Shown here one piece after another: positions 18,326 through 27,023 of a DNA stretch of 64,000 nt. Both the position numbers and the translations under genes were made by a program. The notes under the pieces were generated by a model, which was given only the letters and a program-made list of their open reading frames with translations, was not told the origin of the DNA and did no database searches. Each line of letters begins with the position of its first letter. Within the stretch, counting starts at the first letter, position 1. Origin of the DNA: Hymenobacter armeniacus (GTDB lineage: Bacteria > Bacteroidota > Bacteroidia > Cytophagales > Hymenobacteraceae); assembly GCF_014699055.1 (NCBI RefSeq), contig NZ_JACXAC010000006.1:434001-498000 (forward strand), read 5' to 3'.

Positions 18326-18790
18326 CTACGTTAGCTGCGTAGGCCGGTTCACCACTTCTTCGAGCGAAATAAGCGTTTCGGTGCGCTCAATACCGTCGAT
18401 GGGCTGAATGCGGTCGTGCAGCACATCGCGCAGGTGCTGGGTGTCGCGGCACACCAGGCGGGCAAATACGCCATAAGCGCCGGTGGTGAAATGAATGCTC
18501 ACCACTTCCGGAATGTCGCGCAGCTGGTTCACCACGCTGGTATACACCGAGCTTTTCAGCAGGTAGATGCCCAGAAATGCACTCACGCCGTAGCCAAGCT
18601 TTTGGTAGTCGATGCGCAGGGTAGCGCCCTGCACGATGCCGATTTCTTCGAGCCGGGCCATGCGCACGTGCACGGTGCCGCCCGAAACATTGACCTTGCG
18701 GGCAATTTCCGTGTACGGCATCTTGGCATCCTGAATGAGCAGATTCAGGATGTTGCGGTCGGTGTCATCAAGTTCGTAATTTCTAGCCAT
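18326..18790 (-). CDS. Lrp/AsnC family transcriptional regulator
   Basis: A 154-residue regulator with an N-terminal AsnC-type helix-turn-helix (ELDDTDRNILNLLIQDAKMPYTEIARKVNVS, about 5-36) and a C-terminal RAM ligand-binding domain. Amino acids are the usual effectors; the actual ligand and targets are unknown. The region before it is AT-rich and also carries the oppositely directed ncRNA promoter at 18877-18908, so the two units diverge. The 148-nt gap after its stop shows only a weak GGACC/GGTC hairpin before T8. Confidence 0.93.
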   Translation of the reverse strand: MARNYELDDTDRNILNLLIQDAKMPYTEIARKVNVSGGTVHVRMARLEEIGIVQGATLRIDYQKLGYGVSAFLGIYLLKSSVYTSVVNQLRDIPEVVSIHFTTGAYGVFARLVCRDTQHLRDVLHDRIQPIDGIERTETLISLEEVVNRPTQLT

Positions 18791-18876
18791 GTTTTGCAGA
18801 GGAGGATTAAAAGGAAAGCGAAATTAAGGCCTACAAATTGAAGGTATTGTAAATTTTTAGTTAAACGGTGAAATTA

Positions 18877-18908
18877 TTTGCACCATCTAACTTGTCCTCT
18901 TACATTTG
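18877..18908 (+). promoter_or_regulatory. Consensus Bacteroidota promoter without a downstream CDS
   Basis: TTTG at 18877-18880, a 20-nt spacer and a perfect TAnnTTTG (TACATTTG, 18901-18908) point rightwards. The predicted start is about 18913-18915, exactly where the first paired strand of the candidate ncRNA begins. The flanking sequence is AT-rich in a GC-rich genome. Confidence 0.75.
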
Positions 18909-18913
18909 TTACA

Positions 18914-19140
18914 ATCCAAGGCAGAAGGCCACGGCAACAGCGTAGCGGTGAAAAGTGGACAAATAAACGCAGATTTTTTTGCGGTTTGTCACTTATTACT
19001 TACTGATTGGACCTTTCCAATCTCTACGGCCGTGGTTGGATACGGAGGAGAAGAGGGGAAAACGAGGCATTGCATCTGGGTGGGTGCATGTCTCACACAA
19101 GTAAGAGGCGACCTCTGGGTGGGGGTCGCCTCTTCGTGCT
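18914..19140 (+). ncRNA. Candidate structured non-coding RNA
   Basis: There is no protein gene between 18791 and 19206, but a nested fold is visible. P1 is ATCCAA 18914-18919 with TTGGAT 19036-19041; P2 is CCACGGC 18929-18935 with GCCGTGG 19029-19035. Inside lies a hairpin GTGGACAAA/TTTGTCAC (18955-18963 with 18985-18992) extended by CGCA/TGCG, then a perfect hairpin ATTGGA-CCTT-TCCAAT (19006-19021). A 10-bp hairpin AGAGGCGACC/GGTCGCCTCT (19104-19133) lies near the 3' end, followed by CGTGCTTTAAAA, which could be a weak terminator. The 5' end coincides with a consensus promoter. No known RNA family was recognised; it lacks the landmarks of RNase P, tmRNA and SRP RNA. The 3' end is a guess. 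Confidence 0.6.
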
Positions 19141-19206
19141 TTAAAACGATTGTGGTAACGGGCAGCTGCTACTGCTCAGGTACGCACTGGCTAATCAGAC
19201 AGTTGC

Positions 19207-21423
19207 CTAACGCGTTGCTACCGGGCGGCGCTGAGCGTGGTATTGCTTCACGCCCGCTTGCAGATACTTGCTAAACTTCTCCACGCTAGGCTCATAGGCA
19301 ATGGGCGCCAGCAGGGGCTTGTTGCCCGTGTCGTTGGGGTCGAGCAGCACGTAATAGGGCTGCGCGTTGGCGTTGAACCTGCTGATTTGAAAGTCCAGAT
19401 TTTGCTCGCCCATGGTGGCTTTCACGCGGCCGTCGCGCGGCGAAGTGTACCATTCGGCGTTGGGCAGCGTGGTTTTGTCGTCGGCGTAAAGGGCCACCAC
19501 CACGTAGTCGTTGCTGAGTTGGCGCAGCACTTCCTCGTGCGACCACACGTCGGCTTCCATGCGGCGGCAGTTGCCACAGTTGTGCCCCGTGAAGTCGACG
19601 AAAATGGGTTTGCCCTGCTCCTTGGCGCACTTAATAGCTTCCTGCAGGGTGAAAAAACCGTTCAGGCCCAGCGGCAATTCCAGGATGTCGGCGTAGCGGG
19701 CGGTGGTGCAAGTGGCCGCGCTGCCGGCCGTGGCCACAGCCGGAGCTGCAGCGCCACTTGAAGCAGCCAGGCTAAAGTCGTGGCGGGTGGGCGGCGGCAC
19801 CAGGGCCGACAGCGTGGGCAGCGGCGCGCCAAACAGGCCCGGCACCAAATACACCGCAAACATGAAGGCCACCATCGACAGCACCAGCCGCGGCACGCTC
19901 ACGTGCGGGGTTTCGCTGTCGTGCGGCAGGCGGATTTTGCCCAGCAGATAGAAGCCCAGCACGGCCGCCAGCACTATCCAGATGGTGAGGAACACCGGGC
20001 GCGGCACCAGGCCCCAGTGGTAGGACAAATCGGCTGAGCTCAAAAACTTAAACGCCATGCCCAATTCCACAAAGCCCAGCACCACCTTCAGCACATTCAG
20101 CCAGCCACCCGAACGGGGCAGCGACTTCAGCCAGGTGGGAAACAGGGCAAACAGGATGAACGGCAGGGCGAAGGCGAGCGAAAACGCCAGCATGCCCAGC
20201 GTGGGCCGCAGCAATTCGCCGTTGGCCGCCGCAATGGCCACCGACCCCACAATGGGCACGGTGCACGAGAACGATACCAGCACCAGCGTGGCGGCCATAA
20301 AGAACAGGCCCGTCCAACCGCCTTTGTCGGCCTGGGCGTCGGCCTTATTCACCAGCGCTGAGGGGGCGTTGATTTCAAACAAGCCCAGAAATGACAGGCC
20401 AAACACAATGAAAATCAGGAACGACACCACGTTGGGCAGCCAGTGCGAGCTGATGAAGTTGGCCGCATCGGCCCCGAACAACAGGCTGAGCAGCACGCCC
20501 GCCCCCGTGTAGATGGCCATGATGGACAGGCCGTAGCCGCAGGCCATGAGCACGCTGCGCCGCCGCGTGCCGCCCATGCTGGTGAAGTACGACACCGTCA
20601 TGGGGAGCATGGGGTACACGCAGGGCATAATCACGGCCAGCAGGCCGCCGCCGAAAGCCAGCAGCAGGTACTGCCACAAGCTTAGGCCTACGCCGGTGCT
20701 GGGGTTGGCACTGGCCGCCACCGCGGCAGGAGCCGCCGGGGCCGCTGCAGGCGCTGCTTCCGGGCTCGTGGCGGGCGCTGTGGCGGCGGCCGGTGCTGCA
20801 TCGGCTGGCGGCGTCACGGCCAGCGTGGCGGCCACTGCGCCGGAAGAATCTTTCGAAGCCGTGGTGGCCACGGCGGTTGCGGGTTGGGAGGGGCCGGCCG
20901 GGGGCGTCACGGCGCCGGTGGCTTTGGCCGGGGCGGCCGGACCGGTCACGGTGAGCGGGCCGAAGGTGAGCGGGTCGTTGCCGGGCACGCAGCGGCCGTC
21001 GACGGTGGTGCAGCTCTGGTAGTCGGCGGTGGCTGAGATGGTGAGCGGGCCGGGCTGCAGCACCTTGATGCGTTGGCGCAGCTGGCCGGTTTTTTCCCAG
21101 AAAGCCACTTCGCCTTTAAAAATTTCGTCCTGCTCGTGGTGCGACTTCACCGATTGCAGCTTGCCCACCAGCGCGTAGGCCGGGCTGGGCTTGAAGGCCA
21201 CCGTGAACACCACCGGGCCTACTTCGTCGCTAAAATCGGAAGCGTACAGGTGCCATTTGTCGTCGATGCGGGCGTTGATGACCAGTTCCACCTCCTCGCC
21301 CACTTTGGCGGCGGGCTTGCTCAGCGCCGTGCTCAAATGGGTGGGCGTGAGCACCTGGGCGGCGGCCGAACCGGCCAAAACCAGCCACAGGGCCACGCAT
21401 TTTACTATCCAAAGATTCTTCAT
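19207..21423 (-). CDS. dsbD: Thiol:disulfide interchange protein DsbD
   Basis: A 738-residue membrane electron shuttle that passes reducing power from cytoplasmic thioredoxin to the periplasm. A signal peptide (1-22) leads into the N-terminal DsbD-alpha domain with its redox Cys pair in YQSCTTVDGRCVPG (about 133-146). An Ala/Pro-rich linker (about 165-240) precedes the eight-helix DsbD-beta domain with the two conserved Cys in IMPCVYPMLP and SFSCTVPIVG. The C-terminal thioredoxin-like gamma domain has the unusual active site NCGNC (about 621-625) and a WYTSP loop. It is monocistronic. Confidence 0.95.
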   Translation of the reverse strand: MKNLWIVKCVALWLVLAGSAAAQVLTPTHLSTALSKPAAKVGEEVELVINARIDDKWHLYASDFSDEVGPVVFTVAFKPSPAYALVGKLQSVKSHHEQDEIFKGEVAFWEKTGQLRQRIKVLQPGPLTISATADYQSCTTVDGRCVPGNDPLTFGPLTVTGPAAPAKATGAVTPPAGPSQPATAVATTASKDSSGAVAATLAVTPPADAAPAAATAPATSPEAAPAAAPAAPAAVAASANPSTGVGLSLWQYLLLAFGGGLLAVIMPCVYPMLPMTVSYFTSMGGTRRRSVLMACGYGLSIMAIYTGAGVLLSLLFGADAANFISSHWLPNVVSFLIFIVFGLSFLGLFEINAPSALVNKADAQADKGGWTGLFFMAATLVLVSFSCTVPIVGSVAIAAANGELLRPTLGMLAFSLAFALPFILFALFPTWLKSLPRSGGWLNVLKVVLGFVELGMAFKFLSSADLSYHWGLVPRPVFLTIWIVLAAVLGFYLLGKIRLPHDSETPHVSVPRLVLSMVAFMFAVYLVPGLFGAPLPTLSALVPPPTRHDFSLAASSGAAAPAVATAGSAATCTTARYADILELPLGLNGFFTLQEAIKCAKEQGKPIFVDFTGHNCGNCRRMEADVWSHEEVLRQLSNDYVVVALYADDKTTLPNAEWYTSPRDGRVKATMGEQNLDFQISRFNANAQPYYVLLDPNDTGNKPLLAPIAYEPSVEKFSKYLQAGVKQYHAQRRPVATR

Positions 21424-21638
21424 TGCTTACAAATATTCGCGCGGACGGGTTGGCCGCGTATGCGCCAACAACAGGCCAGTTGGCCGGGCCGTTGCACGCG
21501 GCTGGCCCGTTGGTGTCCGTAATTAGTCGTAAAAAGTTGCGGTTGCTTACACGCGCTTGCTGCCACAAAATAAGGGCGTCCTTACCACAAACTGCTGCGC
21601 CAAAAGTTCAGCCGGCCAACCACCTGCGTCAAACTGCG

Positions 21639-21646
21639 TACTTTTG
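21639..21646 (+). promoter_or_regulatory. -7 element of the CNNM/CBS gene
   Basis: TACTTTTG is an exact TAnnTTTG. It lies 45 nt before the ATG at 21692 and supports that start over an in-frame start at 21557, which lies upstream of the promoter. No -33 TTTG is at the right distance. Confidence 0.5.
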
Positions 21647-21691
21647 AGCAACAAAGGCCCCCAGACCGACCGCGTCGCGGGGGCCGCCAAC

Positions 21692-23023
21692 ATGGGTTTA
21701 CAATTACTTTTCACCGTTTTACTTGTCTTAGTAAACGGCTTTTTCGTGGCCGCCGAATTCTCGCTGATTCGCGTCCGCCTCTCACAACTGGAGGTTAAAG
21801 CCAAGGAAGGCAGCCGCCTGGCCGGCCAGGCCCTGGGGGTATTGCGCAAGCTATACGACTACCTGTCGGCCACCCAGCTGGGCGTCACCATTGCCTCGCT
21901 GCTGCTCGGTGCCGTGGGCGAAGAGCTGTTTACGGAAATATTTGCCGAGTTGCTGCCGCGCCTGGGCATGCCCGTGTCGGCGGTCACGCTGCACACCATT
22001 GGCGTGGGCCTGGGCCTCATCATCCTCACGTTTTTGCACGTGCTGTTTGGCGAGTTGTTCCCCAAGGCGCTGGCCATTCAGCGGCCCGAGGCCGTGAGCC
22101 TGGCCCTGGTGCTGCCGCTGCGCGGCTTTTACTACATCACGCGGCCGCTCACGTGGTTCCTGTCGAAGGCGTCGAACCTGCTGCTGGGCGCTTTCGGTGT
22201 GCACAATGCCCACGGCACCGAGGCCCACACCTCCGACGAGTTGCGCCTGCTCATCGACCAAAGCAAGGAAAGCGGCGAGATTCAGGACTCGGAACACGAG
22301 CTAATTGAGAACGTGTTTCAGTTCAACGACCGGATGGTGAAGCAGATTATGGTGCCCCGCACCAAGCTGTCGGCCCTCGACGTGAACGCCCCCGCCGACC
22401 AGATTCTCGACACCATTTTTAACGAAGGCTACTCGCGCCTGCCGGTGTACGAAGGCAACATCGACAACATCGTGGGCGTGCTCAACGTGAAGGACCTGCT
22501 GCCCATCATCCGGCGCGGCGAGCCCGTGGATTTGGCCCGCATCATGCGCGCGCCCTATTTCGTGCCCGAAACGAAGAAGATTAACCGCTTGCTGCGCCAG
22601 TTTCAGCGCAAGCACATCGTGATGGCCATCGTGAGCGACGAGTTCGGCGGCGTGTCGGGCATTGTCACCATCGAGGACATCATGGAAGAGCTGGTGGGCG
22701 AAATCCAGGACGAGTACGATAACGAGGTGCCCGTGGTGGAGAAAGTGGCCGATGACGAGTACCGCGTGAACCCCGCCACGCCCATCTCCGACGCCAACGA
22801 GTACCTCCCCTTCCCCCTGCCCGAAGGCGAAGACTACGAAACCGTGGGCGGCCTGCTCAACGTCATTTACGGCAGCATTCCAGAAGTGGGCGACGTGGCC
22901 GTGCTCGACCCCTACGAATTCCGCGTGCTGCAACGCTCGCGCCGTGCCGTGGAACTTGTGCAGCTCCGCGTGACCACGCCTTTGGAGCGCGAAGCGCCGC
23001 GCGGGGAGCTCGATGAGCTGTAG
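21692..23023 (+). CDS. CNNM-domain/CBS-pair membrane protein (CorC/HlyC family)
   Basis: A 443-residue inner-membrane protein. The N-terminal CNNM (DUF21) domain spans about 1-190 with three or four transmembrane helices (MGLQLLFTVLLVLVNGFFVAAE). A pair of CBS domains (about 215-335, with IMVPRTKLSALD and VSDEFGGVSGIVTIEDIMEE) follows and a C-terminal CorC_HlyC transporter-associated domain (about 350-430) closes it. Family members are linked to Mg2+ and Co2+ efflux. The start is supported by the promoter at 21639 and by the family N-terminus. Confidence 0.93.
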   Translation: MGLQLLFTVLLVLVNGFFVAAEFSLIRVRLSQLEVKAKEGSRLAGQALGVLRKLYDYLSATQLGVTIASLLLGAVGEELFTEIFAELLPRLGMPVSAVTLHTIGVGLGLIILTFLHVLFGELFPKALAIQRPEAVSLALVLPLRGFYYITRPLTWFLSKASNLLLGAFGVHNAHGTEAHTSDELRLLIDQSKESGEIQDSEHELIENVFQFNDRMVKQIMVPRTKLSALDVNAPADQILDTIFNEGYSRLPVYEGNIDNIVGVLNVKDLLPIIRRGEPVDLARIMRAPYFVPETKKINRLLRQFQRKHIVMAIVSDEFGGVSGIVTIEDIMEELVGEIQDEYDNEVPVVEKVADDEYRVNPATPISDANEYLPFPLPEGEDYETVGGLLNVIYGSIPEVGDVAVLDPYEFRVLQRSRRAVELVQLRVTTPLEREAPRGELDEL

Positions 23024-23050
23024 GTAGCAGCGGGCAACAGCCGGAAATCG

Positions 23051-23755
23051 TTAGAAGAAACGGTCGAAATACTCGCCGTCTTTGGGTGCAAGGCTTCCGG
23101 TCAGGATGCGCACGATGTCGCTTATCAGCCAGGCCTGCACCGCAAAAGCTACTAAAACCGCCACTGTGATAAAGCCACCGTAAGGCCCGCCGAACGCAAT
23201 TGCCAATAGTCCAAGGGTGAGAAACATCGCGGCGGCGGCGGTCAGGCCCAAGTAAAGGAAGCCCCGGCCCACGTACCCCAGGTAAAACTGGTGAGCCCCA
23301 AAAACGCCCAGCAGCAGCGCGAGGACCACAGCCACGCCTTTGCTCCGCTGGGGCACCGTATCGTTGGCCACGCGTGCCGGCGCCCCGCGTTCGGCAGAAT
23401 GCCAGCTGCTGACGCGGGCCCGCCGCGGCGCAATCGTCGCAGCCGCCACCGGCTGGCCAACCAACAATTTGCGGGCAGTGGCGCTGGGCGGGCGGCGGAA
23501 TCGCCTAGGCCAAGGAGCCACGGCCTGCCCCGCGCGCTGTCCTGATAACCCGGCGCGGCGCGGGAGAGCAGCAGTTACAGCAGCGGGAAGGACCGGTGAA
23601 GAAGCCAGTGCAACTGTATCCGGCTCCGGCCCGACGGCTGCAGATGTACCATGAGTGGGCTGAAACGAGAAAGCGGCCCGTTGGCAGCCTGCGAGGGCGG
23701 CGCCCGTCAGCAACGCGCCGACCCAAGCCAGTCGCACCAAGTAAAAAAGGGTCAT
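23051..23755 (-). CDS. TM2 domain protein with long N-terminal extension
   Basis: A 234-residue protein. Residues 1-25 look like a lipoprotein-type signal (ALLTGAALAGC). Residues 26-135 are Ala/Arg/Pro-rich and probably disordered. The C-terminal part (about 137-215) is a TM2 domain with GVFGAHQFYLGYVGRGFLYL between two transmembrane helices. The function of TM2 proteins is unknown. It is convergent with the CNNM gene, only 27 nt away. Confidence 0.8.
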   Translation of the reverse strand: MTLFYLVRLAWVGALLTGAALAGCQRAAFSFQPTHGTSAAVGPEPDTVALASSPVLPAAVTAALPRRAGLSGQRAGQAVAPWPRRFRRPPSATARKLLVGQPVAAATIAPRRARVSSWHSAERGAPARVANDTVPQRSKGVAVVLALLLGVFGAHQFYLGYVGRGFLYLGLTAAAAMFLTLGLLAIAFGGPYGGFITVAVLVAFAVQAWLISDIVRILTGSLAPKDGEYFDRFF

Positions 23756-23943
23756 GGGGAACGTGTTCTATGAAATGCGCCACGAAGTACCCCGGCAACG
23801 CAAGGAGTGGCCAAACCGAAGTTTTGCCTAATCAGACTTTAATAATACGATTGAAGCTTATAAAGAACAGTGCTACTTCATTCATTACTAGACCATAAAA
23901 TACAATACGCGCGCCAAAATCAGGGACTTTCTACCGCTGCAAA

Positions 23944-24456
23944 CTACTGCAGCCAGCTGGCGTAGGTCTGGTAATTAGCGGCCGTGCGGCGCAGGCCTTC
24001 GCGCTGTTCTTCCGTCACGGGCTTGATTTTTTTGGCCGGCACACCGGCGTAGAGGAAACCGGGCTCACATACGAAATTTTCGAGCACCACGGCTCCGGCC
24101 GCCACGATGCAGCCGGTGCCCACCACGGCGTGGTCCATCACGATGGCGCCCATGCCGATGAGCACGTCGTCCTCCACGGTGCAACCGTGCACCAGCGCCC
24201 GGTGCCCGATGCTGACGCGGCTGCCAATGGTAAGAGGTGCTTTTTGGTAGGTGCAGTGCAGCACGGCGCCGTCCTGAATGTTGGTTTCGCTGCCGATGCG
24301 GATGCGGTGCACGTCGCCCCGAATGACGGCCGTGAACCAGACCGTGCAGTTCGAGCCCAGCACCACGTCGCCGATGATGGTGGCGTTATCGGCCACGAAG
24401 CAGTCGGCAGGAATTTGCGGAAAAATGCCGTGAACGGGTAATACGAGGGCGGGCAT
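23944..24456 (-). CDS. Gamma-class carbonic anhydrase family protein
   Basis: A 170-residue left-handed beta-helix protein made of hexapeptide repeats. The metal ligands of gamma carbonic anhydrases are in place: His67 (AVLHCTY), His85 and His90 (GHRALVHGC), with the conserved RGD at 46-48 and NIQDG at 59-63. It may hydrate CO2, though many members of this YrdA/PaaY group lack measured activity. The 188-nt gap on its left, up to the TM2 gene, holds no recognisable feature. Confidence 0.93.
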   Translation of the reverse strand: MPALVLPVHGIFPQIPADCFVADNATIIGDVVLGSNCTVWFTAVIRGDVHRIRIGSETNIQDGAVLHCTYQKAPLTIGSRVSIGHRALVHGCTVEDDVLIGMGAIVMDHAVVGTGCIVAAGAVVLENFVCEPGFLYAGVPAKKIKPVTEEQREGLRRTAANYQTYASWLQ

Positions 24457-24527
24457 GGCGATGTAGTGTAGTAGTTCGGCCGTAAATATGCGGCCGTTTG
24501 TGGTTCGGCAGCTTAGTGCATTGCCTT

Positions 24528-25031
24528 ATGCTTTTTCAGGAACGGCAGGTATTCGTCCGGCGCTGGTGGCCGTTGTTGTTAACACCCGCAGTAGTAGTAA
24601 CCACGCTGCTCTGGCTAGTACCAGCCAAAGGGGCGCCCAGCGCAACATCCGATATGGTGGCCGGCATGGTAGCGGCTACGATGGGCTTGCTCGGCATCGG
24701 CCTGCTGCTCATGCTTCGGCTCGAAACCCGCCTAAGCAAAACGGGAGTATACTATCGGCTTTTCCCCTTGCACTGGCGCTGGCAGCTGTGGCCTTGGGCC
24801 GAAATAACGCAAGCCTTCGTGCGCTCCTACGACCCACTGGGCGAATACGGCGGCTGGGGACTAAAAGGCTCGCGTCGCAACCGCGCTTACAACATCTCCG
24901 GCGACCAAGGCCTGCAATTGGTGCTGCGCAATGGCAACCGCCTGTTGCTGGGCACCCAACGCCCAGCCGAAATCACACAGGTCCTGACCCAGCTGGGCGT
25001 GCCGGGCCAAAGCGCTACGCCAGCTAGCTAA
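24528..25031 (+). CDS. Hypothetical membrane protein with C-terminal PH-like region
   Basis: A 167-residue protein with two transmembrane helices (about 14-36 and 42-62) followed by a soluble part (LETRLSKTGVYYRLFPLHWRWQ... AEITQAFVRSYDPLGEYGGWG... AYNISGDQGLQLVLRNGNRL) typical of small conserved bacterial membrane proteins with a PH-like C-terminus. Function unknown. ATG 24528 is chosen; an in-frame ATG at 24498 would add ten residues. Its stop codon overlaps that of the convergent radical SAM gene by 3 bases. Confidence 0.75.
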   Translation: MLFQERQVFVRRWWPLLLTPAVVVTTLLWLVPAKGAPSATSDMVAGMVAATMGLLGIGLLLMLRLETRLSKTGVYYRLFPLHWRWQLWPWAEITQAFVRSYDPLGEYGGWGLKGSRRNRAYNISGDQGLQLVLRNGNRLLLGTQRPAEITQVLTQLGVPGQSATPAS

Positions 25032-26011
25032 ACGCCCACCAACCGCTTCCAGGTGCCTTTTTCCCAGTTGTACTTGAGCGTGCTGGGCAGGGCCTGCCAG
25101 AAGTATTTGCTGGTTTCGACCGCGAAGCTGGGCTGCATGTAGCAATTAATAGTGCAGCCTTCGCAGGCGGGCAGGCGGCCTTCCAGCGCGGCCAGGCGCT
25201 GGGTTTCGGGGGCGTGGTAGAGGTCGAACAGCTGGCCGCCGATGGGGAATTTCTGCTCGCCGAGGTGGTAGCAGGGCAGCACCAGCTCGTTGCTGGGCGA
25301 GATGACCAGCGTGGTGCTGGCGGCCCGGCACACGGGCGCAGCCACGTGGTTGCCGCCGTCGCGCCGCAGCTGGATGAAGGCCTCGTTCAGATACACGCCC
25401 TTGCGCTTGCCAAAGGCCGAGAGGTAGTCCAGCTCGGCGGGCGTGAGCTGCTCGCCGGTTTCCACGTCGCCGTACTCAAAGGCCGGGTTCAGGATGAGCA
25501 CCAAGCCGTTGGGCTGGGTAATGTCGCGGTACACGGCCTCCAGGTCCGCCAGGTTTTTGCGGAACACGGTGAAGAGAATGTCCGGCCGCTCGCCCAGCTC
25601 TTTGGCCACGCGAATGCTTTCGAGCACGAAATCGTAGCAGGCCACGCCCCGGCCTAGGTCGTGGGTGTCGCGGTCGGCCGAGTCGAGCGAAAAATGCAGC
25701 ATGTCGACCTTGCCGCGCAGCTTCTCCGCGTTTTTGGGGTAGAGCAGGCCGTTGGTCGTCACGGTGGTGATGAAGCCCATCGCGCGCGCCAGCCCCAGAA
25801 ACTCGGGCAGCTGCCGATGCAGCAGCGGCTCGCCACCGGTAAAATCAATCACCGACACGCCCAGCCGCTTCAGGTCGCGCAGGTTTTGCGTCACGTCTTC
25901 CAGCGTGATGTAGGGCGAGGGCTTTTCCCATATATCGCAAAATGCGCACTTCGCATTGCAGCGATACGTCACGTAATAATTGCAGAGGACGGGGTGCTTG
26001 ACGAGGCGCAT
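25028..26011 (-). CDS. Radical SAM protein
   Basis: A 327-residue radical SAM enzyme. The CxxxCxxC motif binding the [4Fe-4S] cluster is YRCNAKCAFCDIW (about 17-29); the GGEP SAM-binding motif is in DFTGGEPLLH. The C-terminal part holds extra Cys (APVCRA, LPCYHLGE, CEGCTINCYM) that resemble a SPASM or twitch auxiliary-cluster region. This pattern occurs in peptide- or cofactor-modifying enzymes, but no substrate peptide gene is evident nearby. A repeat separates it from the gene at 26118. Confidence 0.9.
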   Translation of the reverse strand: MRLVKHPVLCNYYVTYRCNAKCAFCDIWEKPSPYITLEDVTQNLRDLKRLGVSVIDFTGGEPLLHRQLPEFLGLARAMGFITTVTTNGLLYPKNAEKLRGKVDMLHFSLDSADRDTHDLGRGVACYDFVLESIRVAKELGERPDILFTVFRKNLADLEAVYRDITQPNGLVLILNPAFEYGDVETGEQLTPAELDYLSAFGKRKGVYLNEAFIQLRRDGGNHVAAPVCRAASTTLVISPSNELVLPCYHLGEQKFPIGGQLFDLYHAPETQRLAALEGRLPACEGCTINCYMQPSFAVETSKYFWQALPSTLKYNWEKGTWKRLVGV

Positions 26012-26015
26012 GGCG

Positions 26016-26112
26016 GTGGCGCAGACTTGTGGTCTGCGCGTGAGTGACTTCCAGGCGCAATAACACGGTGCGCCCGTATAGTTTTCGACTCGCGGACTAA
26101 AAGCCCGCGCTA
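26016..26112. repeat. Repeat D, MITE-like inverted repeat
   Basis: The left end GTGGCGCAGACTTGTGGTCT (hairpin GCGCAGAC/GTCTGCGC) and the right end GCGGACTAAAAGCCCGCGC TAC are diverged inverted copies of one another around a GC-variable centre. It contains no ORF and separates the radical SAM and endonuclease genes. Confidence 0.6.
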
Positions 26113-26117
26113 CAAAG

Positions 26118-26891
26118 CTAATGCGGCAGCTTGCCCCAGGCGGCCGCGTCCCACTTATCGGGCGTGGCGGCCAGCGCTTCGGCCGTGGCTGGCTCGAAAT
26201 GTTCCTCGTAGTAGCTGCAGAACCCTTTCAGCGGGCAGCGCGCGCAGTTCGGCTTCAGGAAAAAGCAAATCTGCTGCCCGTGCCAGTAGTTGTGCTTGTG
26301 GAAGTTAAACAGCGTTTCGCCATCGGCCGGCAGCAGGGCCAGCAGCACGGCATGGGCCTTCTCTACCGATACTTTTGGCCCCAAAAATCCCACCCGCTGC
26401 GCCACCCGATGCACATGCGTATCGACGGGCAGCACCGGCTTGTGGTAGTTGAAGAGCAGCAGCAGCGAAGCCGTTTTCAAGCCGATGCCGGGCATGTCGG
26501 TCAGCCAGGCCATGCCTTTTTCCAACGGCCACTCGGCCAGAAAATCCAGGTCGAACGGCCCGCCCGTCTCGGCTCGAATGCGGCGCAGAATCTCCTGAAT
26601 GCGCGGCGCCTGCGTGTCGGGCCAGCGCGTGGTCCGAATAGCGTGGGCCAGTTCGGTGGTGGGCGCCGCCTCCACCCCGGCCCAGTCGCCGAAGGCTTCC
26701 AGCATGCGGTCGTAAGCCAGTTCCTCGTCGGCGTGGGTGGTGCGGTGCGAGAGAACCGTCGAAATCAGCTCGCGCATGGGCGTGCGGCGCGGCTCGGGCG
26801 GCAGGTGCCCGTAGAAATGGTCGAGAATCTGGTGGTCGGCCCAGGCTTTTTCGGCGGCCGCGGAAGCGTAGGTAGCGTCGGGGGAAGGCAT
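26118..26891 (-). CDS. Endonuclease III-like DNA glycosylase (HhH-GPD)
   Basis: A 257-residue base-excision repair enzyme. The helix-hairpin-helix MPGIGLKTASLLLLF (133-147) contains the catalytic Lys139 of bifunctional glycosylases, and the catalytic Asp157 is in PVDTHVHRV. The C-terminal [4Fe-4S] motif Cx6Cx2Cx5C is perfect (Cys209, 216, 219, 225). The fold order and residues match EndoIII, though the flanks are longer than E. coli Nth. The start at 26891 is preferred over 26954, whose extra N-terminus is not conserved in appearance. Confidence 0.93.
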   Translation of the reverse strand: MPSPDATYASAAAEKAWADHQILDHFYGHLPPEPRRTPMRELISTVLSHRTTHADEELAYDRMLEAFGDWAGVEAAPTTELAHAIRTTRWPDTQAPRIQEILRRIRAETGGPFDLDFLAEWPLEKGMAWLTDMPGIGLKTASLLLLFNYHKPVLPVDTHVHRVAQRVGFLGPKVSVEKAHAVLLALLPADGETLFNFHKHNYWHGQQICFFLKPNCARCPLKGFCSYYEEHFEPATAEALAATPDKWDAAAWGKLPH

Positions 26892-26953
26892 TGGGGGTGT
26901 ACCTGCGGCCGAGCCCCAAGGTTGCCCTCCGGGGCAGCTCAGCCGAAAAAGCA

Positions 26954-26985
26954 TAAAAAAAGCGACCTGTGAGGTCGCCTTTTTT
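26954..26985 (-). terminator. Intrinsic terminator after the OmpA gene
   Basis: The stem AGCGACC / GGTCGCC(T) is flanked by A7 and T6. It follows the 27024 stop on the minus strand and lies upstream of the endonuclease gene. Confidence 0.85.
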
Positions 26986-27023
26986 AGTTGAATACCGGCT
27001 GCTCTTACACAGCCGGCTTGGTC

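Noticed and set aside
18914..19140. RNase P RNA, tmRNA or SRP RNA identity for the structured RNA
   Set aside because: The conserved landmarks of these RNAs are absent; 6S RNA cannot be excluded but the fold is branched rather than a long rod.
18906..19274. A 122-codon ORF starting with TTG over the candidate ncRNA
   Set aside because: The start lies inside the -7 element, the frame runs into the dsbD 3' end, and the protein has no plausible composition. A structured RNA fits better.
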